From CACKLF01 sp002725175 (GTDB lineage Bacteria > Pseudomonadota > Alphaproteobacteria > Rhodobacterales > Rhodobacteraceae): a DNA stretch of 8,797 nt. The translations under genes and the position numbers were made by a program. The notes beneath the pieces were generated by a model. The model was given only the letters and a program-made list of their open reading frames with translations, ran no database searches and was not told the origin of the DNA. Numbering within the stretch: the first letter of the stretch is position 1; each line of letters opens with the position of its first letter. The stretch is from contig PBQX02000097.1 in NCBI GenBank assembly GCA_002725175.2, forward strand, positions 1-8,797, written 5' to 3'. This document shows, in pieces, positions 6,448 to 8,797 of this stretch.

Positions 6448-7227
6448 TTGGATAGCGAAGTAGAAAATTCCTCAGCACCAATTATGGAGCATTTGGTAGA
6501 ATTAAGAACGAGGATAATTCGTTCTCTAATCGCTTTCTTAATAACCATGAGCATATCTTTCTATTTTGCTGATGATGTATTTAATTTTCTAAGCCTTCCA
6601 ATTATAAGCTTGCTTAATTCCTATGGGCAAAACACTGAATTAATTTATACAGGTTTGCAGCAAGGTTTCATGGTGCACATTAAAATTTCCATATTTGCAG
6701 GATTCTTATTTGCATTTCCTTTTATTAGTTTCCAGCTTTGGAGATTTGTTGCCCCTGGCATGTATAAAAATGAGAAGAAAGCTTTTTTACCATTTCTAAT
6801 ATCTTCCCCACTTTTATTCATCTTAGGGGCTGCTTTTGCATTTTATGTAGTTATGCCTCTTGCCTTTGATTTTTTGCTTAAATTTCAACAAAATCAAGGA
6901 GATGGGATGGCTGAGCTGCTGAAGATAAAATATTTAGGTAGTATAAATGAATACTTATCACTTACTATGGCTTTTATAATTGCATTCGGGCTATCCTTTC
7001 AGTTGCCAGTTTTACTTACGTTACTAGGTAAGGTTGGGTTGGTAACATCTGCCGGTTTAGCGAGCTTCAGAAAATATGCAGCAGTTGCTATCTTAATATT
7101 AGCTGCTCTGGTAACTCCGCCAGATGTTATTACACAGATTATTCTCTTCTCAGCCGTTTATACTCTCTATGAGATTTCAATATTTTTTGTTAAACGTGTT
7201 GAAAAAGAATCAAGTGATGAACTGTAA
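6448..7227 (+). CDS. tatC: Sec-independent protein translocase subunit TatC
   Basis: TatC is the six-helix inner-membrane core of the twin-arginine translocase and binds the RR signal peptide. The 259-residue product (E. coli 258) has the cytoplasmic N-terminal motif MEHLVELRTR (13-22) with Glu18. Its first cytoplasmic loop holds APGMYKNEKK (102-111) with Glu109; these correspond to E. coli Glu15 and Glu103 of the signal-peptide site. Six hydrophobic spans are visible, as are the conserved FGLSFQLPV (180-188) and LVTPPD (221-226). Gln185 stands where E. coli has Glu, a substitution I recall as common in this family. I chose TTG 6448 because GAGAG lies 7 nt upstream; TTG 6430 would add six residues without a ribosome site, and ATG 6484 would remove the short leader normal in alphaproteobacterial TatC. 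It closes the tat operon; the DUF815 gene follows after 43 bp. Confidence 0.95.
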   Translation: MDSEVENSSAPIMEHLVELRTRIIRSLIAFLITMSISFYFADDVFNFLSLPIISLLNSYGQNTELIYTGLQQGFMVHIKISIFAGFLFAFPFISFQLWRFVAPGMYKNEKKAFLPFLISSPLLFILGAAFAFYVVMPLAFDFLLKFQQNQGDGMAELLKIKYLGSINEYLSLTMAFIIAFGLSFQLPVLLTLLGKVGLVTSAGLASFRKYAAVAILILAALVTPPDVITQIILFSAVYTLYEISIFFVKRVEKESSDEL

Positions 7228-7270
7228 TTCGTTTAAAATACCCGATTAATTTCGACAGAAAATATTTTTG

Positions 7271-8119
7271 ATGAAAATAGATGTGTTGGCAAATGAGATA
7301 AAGAGAATAGCAGATGCTTTAGAAAGCATTGCTAAATTTCAAGGATTGGAAAGAAATAATGGCCACGAAAAATTTGATTTTTCGTCTGGATCTTTTTTTT
7401 CTTGGTCGGCTCTTAATAATTCTTTCAGAGTTATTGAGCACTCTTTTGAGGATGATTTAGAGCTCCTTTTAGGTATTGATGAAGCTAAAATCAAATTAGA
7501 GGATAATACAATTAGGTTTGCCAAAGGTTTTAGAGTTAATAACGCTTTGTTGTGGGGTGCAAGAGGGATGGGGAAGTCATCATTGGTTAGGGCGACTACC
7601 TCAAAATTAATGAGACGGTTTAAAAATTTAAAGTTAGTTGAAGTTCCGAGAACATCTCTCAATAAGTTGGGGGATATTTTAGGTTTTATGGAGGATGACA
7701 GGTTTAGATTTGTATTATTTTGTGATGACTTAGCCTTTTCCCAAGAAGAAGATTCCTATCATTATTTAAAATCACTGCTAGATGGGGGAGTCAATCGTTA
7801 TGAAAATATAGTTTTCTATGCAACATCTAATAGGAGACATTTGATCAGCAGAAAGATGGATGAAAATGAGGATATTATATTATCAGATGAGGTTAATCAG
7901 AAAATAGCACTTTCGGATCGATTCGGCTTGTGGCTAGGTTTCTATGATTGTGATCAAGACACATATTTGAAAATGGTTGAGATGTATTTGAAGAGAATAA
8001 ACTTTGATTTTCTGGATGATAATTGGAAAAAGAAGGCAATTGAATGGCAGATGGGTAGAGGCTCAAGGTCAGGTAGAACTGCATGGCAATTTATTTGTCA
8101 ATACGCAAATAATAAATAA
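7271..8119 (+). CDS. DUF815-family AAA-type P-loop ATPase, function unknown
   Basis: The 282-residue protein matches the DUF815 family of predicted ATPases, whose cellular role is not established. It opens with a short helical segment (DVLANEIKRIADALESIA). The ATPase core has NNALLWGARGMGKSSL, with Walker A GARGMGKS at 96-103. It continues with Walker B FCDDLAF at 150-156, a sensor-1-like block YATSNRRH at 183-190 (Asn187), and SDRFGLWLGF at 215-224, where Arg217 is a candidate arginine finger. A C-terminal GRGSRSGRTAWQF (262-274) is sensor-2-like. The family is related to IstB/DnaA-type AAA domains. I chose ATG 7271; a TTG at 7268 directly before it would add one residue. It lies 43 bp after tatC on the same strand, so it could be cotranscribed, and it converges on the LysM/LytM gene with 18 bp between stops. 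From memory, many alphaproteobacteria also keep it near nlpD-like genes. Confidence 0.88.
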   Translation: MKIDVLANEIKRIADALESIAKFQGLERNNGHEKFDFSSGSFFSWSALNNSFRVIEHSFEDDLELLLGIDEAKIKLEDNTIRFAKGFRVNNALLWGARGMGKSSLVRATTSKLMRRFKNLKLVEVPRTSLNKLGDILGFMEDDRFRFVLFCDDLAFSQEEDSYHYLKSLLDGGVNRYENIVFYATSNRRHLISRKMDENEDIILSDEVNQKIALSDRFGLWLGFYDCDQDTYLKMVEMYLKRINFDFLDDNWKKKAIEWQMGRGSRSGRTAWQFICQYANNK

Positions 8120-8137
8120 TACAGTCTGTCTGAAAAG

Positions 8138-8797
8138 TTACTTAAGGTAAGCCTCAGGATCTAATGGAGTATTACCTCTTCTGAGTTCGAAATGTAAAGT
8201 GTTATTCACCTCATTTACAGTACCAATCTTCCATCCTTTCTCAACCTTGCTGCCTTTTTGGTATTCCACTCTTTGTAAGCCTGCATAAATTGAAAGAAAC
8301 TCTTCATCATGTTTAATTATAACGACATTTAAGCGTTTTCCAGCAGACGTGGAGACAAGTACTATGGTGCCGTTATGAACCGAATAAACACTTGCTTCCT
8401 CTGATCCCTTAATGTCAATTCCTTCATTTCGCAATCCAGTACTTGATATATTAAATCCATTGATAATCTCTCCAGACATTGGCCTAAAGAGGTTCAATTT
8501 CAATATAGGATCATCTGAAATATTATCATTCAGGGTGGTGGTGCTCTTCACACTGATGTCTGGCCTTAGTGGAGAATTAAAAACAGTGGTGTCTTTAAAA
8601 TCTACCAATGCTGATAATTGAGTTTGATTGGCTTTATCGGGAGATCTAGGTAAAGGAATCTTAAGTTTTTGACCGTCGTACAGCTGAAAATCTGAAGAGA
8701 GATCATTTCGTTTAATAATAGATTTCACTGAGATTTTGTAAAATCGGGCAATGGTAAAAATTGTTTCATTTTTTTTCACGACATGAATTAAATTGGT
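8138..8797 (-). CDS. NlpD-like protein: LysM plus degenerate LytM (M23) domain (5' end cut by window)
   Basis: This is an envelope protein of the LysM-LytM type. The reading frame is open to the right edge, so the true start, with any signal peptide or lipobox, is off-window; 219 residues are visible. Residues about 4-50 form a LysM peptidoglycan-binding domain (HVVKKNETIFTIARFY to GQKLKIP). A variable Ser/Thr/Asp-rich linker follows, then a C-terminal M23 fold from about 102 (FRPMSGEIINGF) to the end. Metalloprotease residues are mostly lost: the HxGxD motif is NEGID (124-128), YAH is YAG (171-173), and HxH is TLH (200-202); only Asp128 and His202 remain. Such degenerate LytM proteins, as in E. 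coli NlpD, activate amidases that split septal peptidoglycan instead of cutting it themselves. That role here is inferred. The GTG at 8779 is not the start, because the LysM motif continues upstream. Confidence 0.9.
   Translation of the reverse strand, partial: TNLIHVVKKNETIFTIARFYKISVKSIIKRNDLSSDFQLYDGQKLKIPLPRSPDKANQTQLSALVDFKDTTVFNSPLRPDISVKSTTTLNDNISDDPILKLNLFRPMSGEIINGFNISSTGLRNEGIDIKGSEEASVYSVHNGTIVLVSTSAGKRLNVVIIKHDEEFLSIYAGLQRVEYQKGSKVEKGWKIGTVNEVNNTLHFELRRGNTPLDPEAYLK

Noticed and set aside
6158..6481. Minus-strand open frame of 107 codons opposite tatB and the tatC start
   Set aside because: It is a shadow frame of the A+T-rich lysine-coding tail of tatB, with no family resemblance.
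8120..8137. ACAGTCTGT near-palindrome between DUF815 and the NlpD-like gene, as an operator or terminator
   Set aside because: The arms are only about 3-4 bp; this length arises easily by chance.
1..8797. A hidden defence, mobile or CRISPR system in the window
   Set aside because: Every reading frame of substantial length is accounted for by housekeeping or known families. I saw no spaced repeats, transposase, integrase, toxin-antitoxin pair or attachment site.

Overview
The window is an A+T-rich stretch (about one third G+C by eye) from a draft or population-consensus assembly, with scattered N bases in the first 4.7 kb only. Protein resemblance and gene context point to an alphaproteobacterium, probably a small-genome marine type. 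The ferredoxin reductase is of the Rhodobacter kind, and a tatABC cluster lies beside a DUF815 ATPase and a LysM/LytM (NlpD-like) protein. The lineage is inferred; no rRNA or tRNA gene is present to confirm it.

Left part (1-3574): a DEAD-box RNA helicase of RhlE type runs off the left edge on the minus strand. Head-to-head with it is a ferredoxin/flavodoxin-NADP+ reductase (fpr, plus strand). This meets tail-to-tail, only 6 bp apart, with prfC (release factor 3, minus strand).

Middle (3575-5645): a 148-bp divergent intergenic region carries good sigma70-like promoters for both sides, physically overlapping. It is followed on the plus strand by an atypical short-chain dehydrogenase-like protein lacking the usual Tyr/Lys catalytic pair, then an Fe3+-type ABC transporter ATPase with no permease or binding-protein gene visible beside it.

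Right part (5646-8797): an extended -10 promoter precedes tatA-tatB-tatC, the complete twin-arginine protein export machinery. A DUF815 AAA-type ATPase follows on the same strand. Converging on it from the right edge is an NlpD-like LysM plus degenerate LytM protein, cut by the window end.

The genes are mostly housekeeping: RNA remodelling, translation termination, redox supply, metal uptake, folded-protein export and cell-wall division control. I found no CRISPR array, mobile element, phage gene, defence cassette or RNA gene, and nothing that qualifies as a new multi-gene system. The most useful leads are the divergent SDR, the DUF815 protein of unknown function in its envelope-gene setting, the catalytically degenerate LytM protein, the overlapping divergent promoters, and the codon-position pattern of the N bases.
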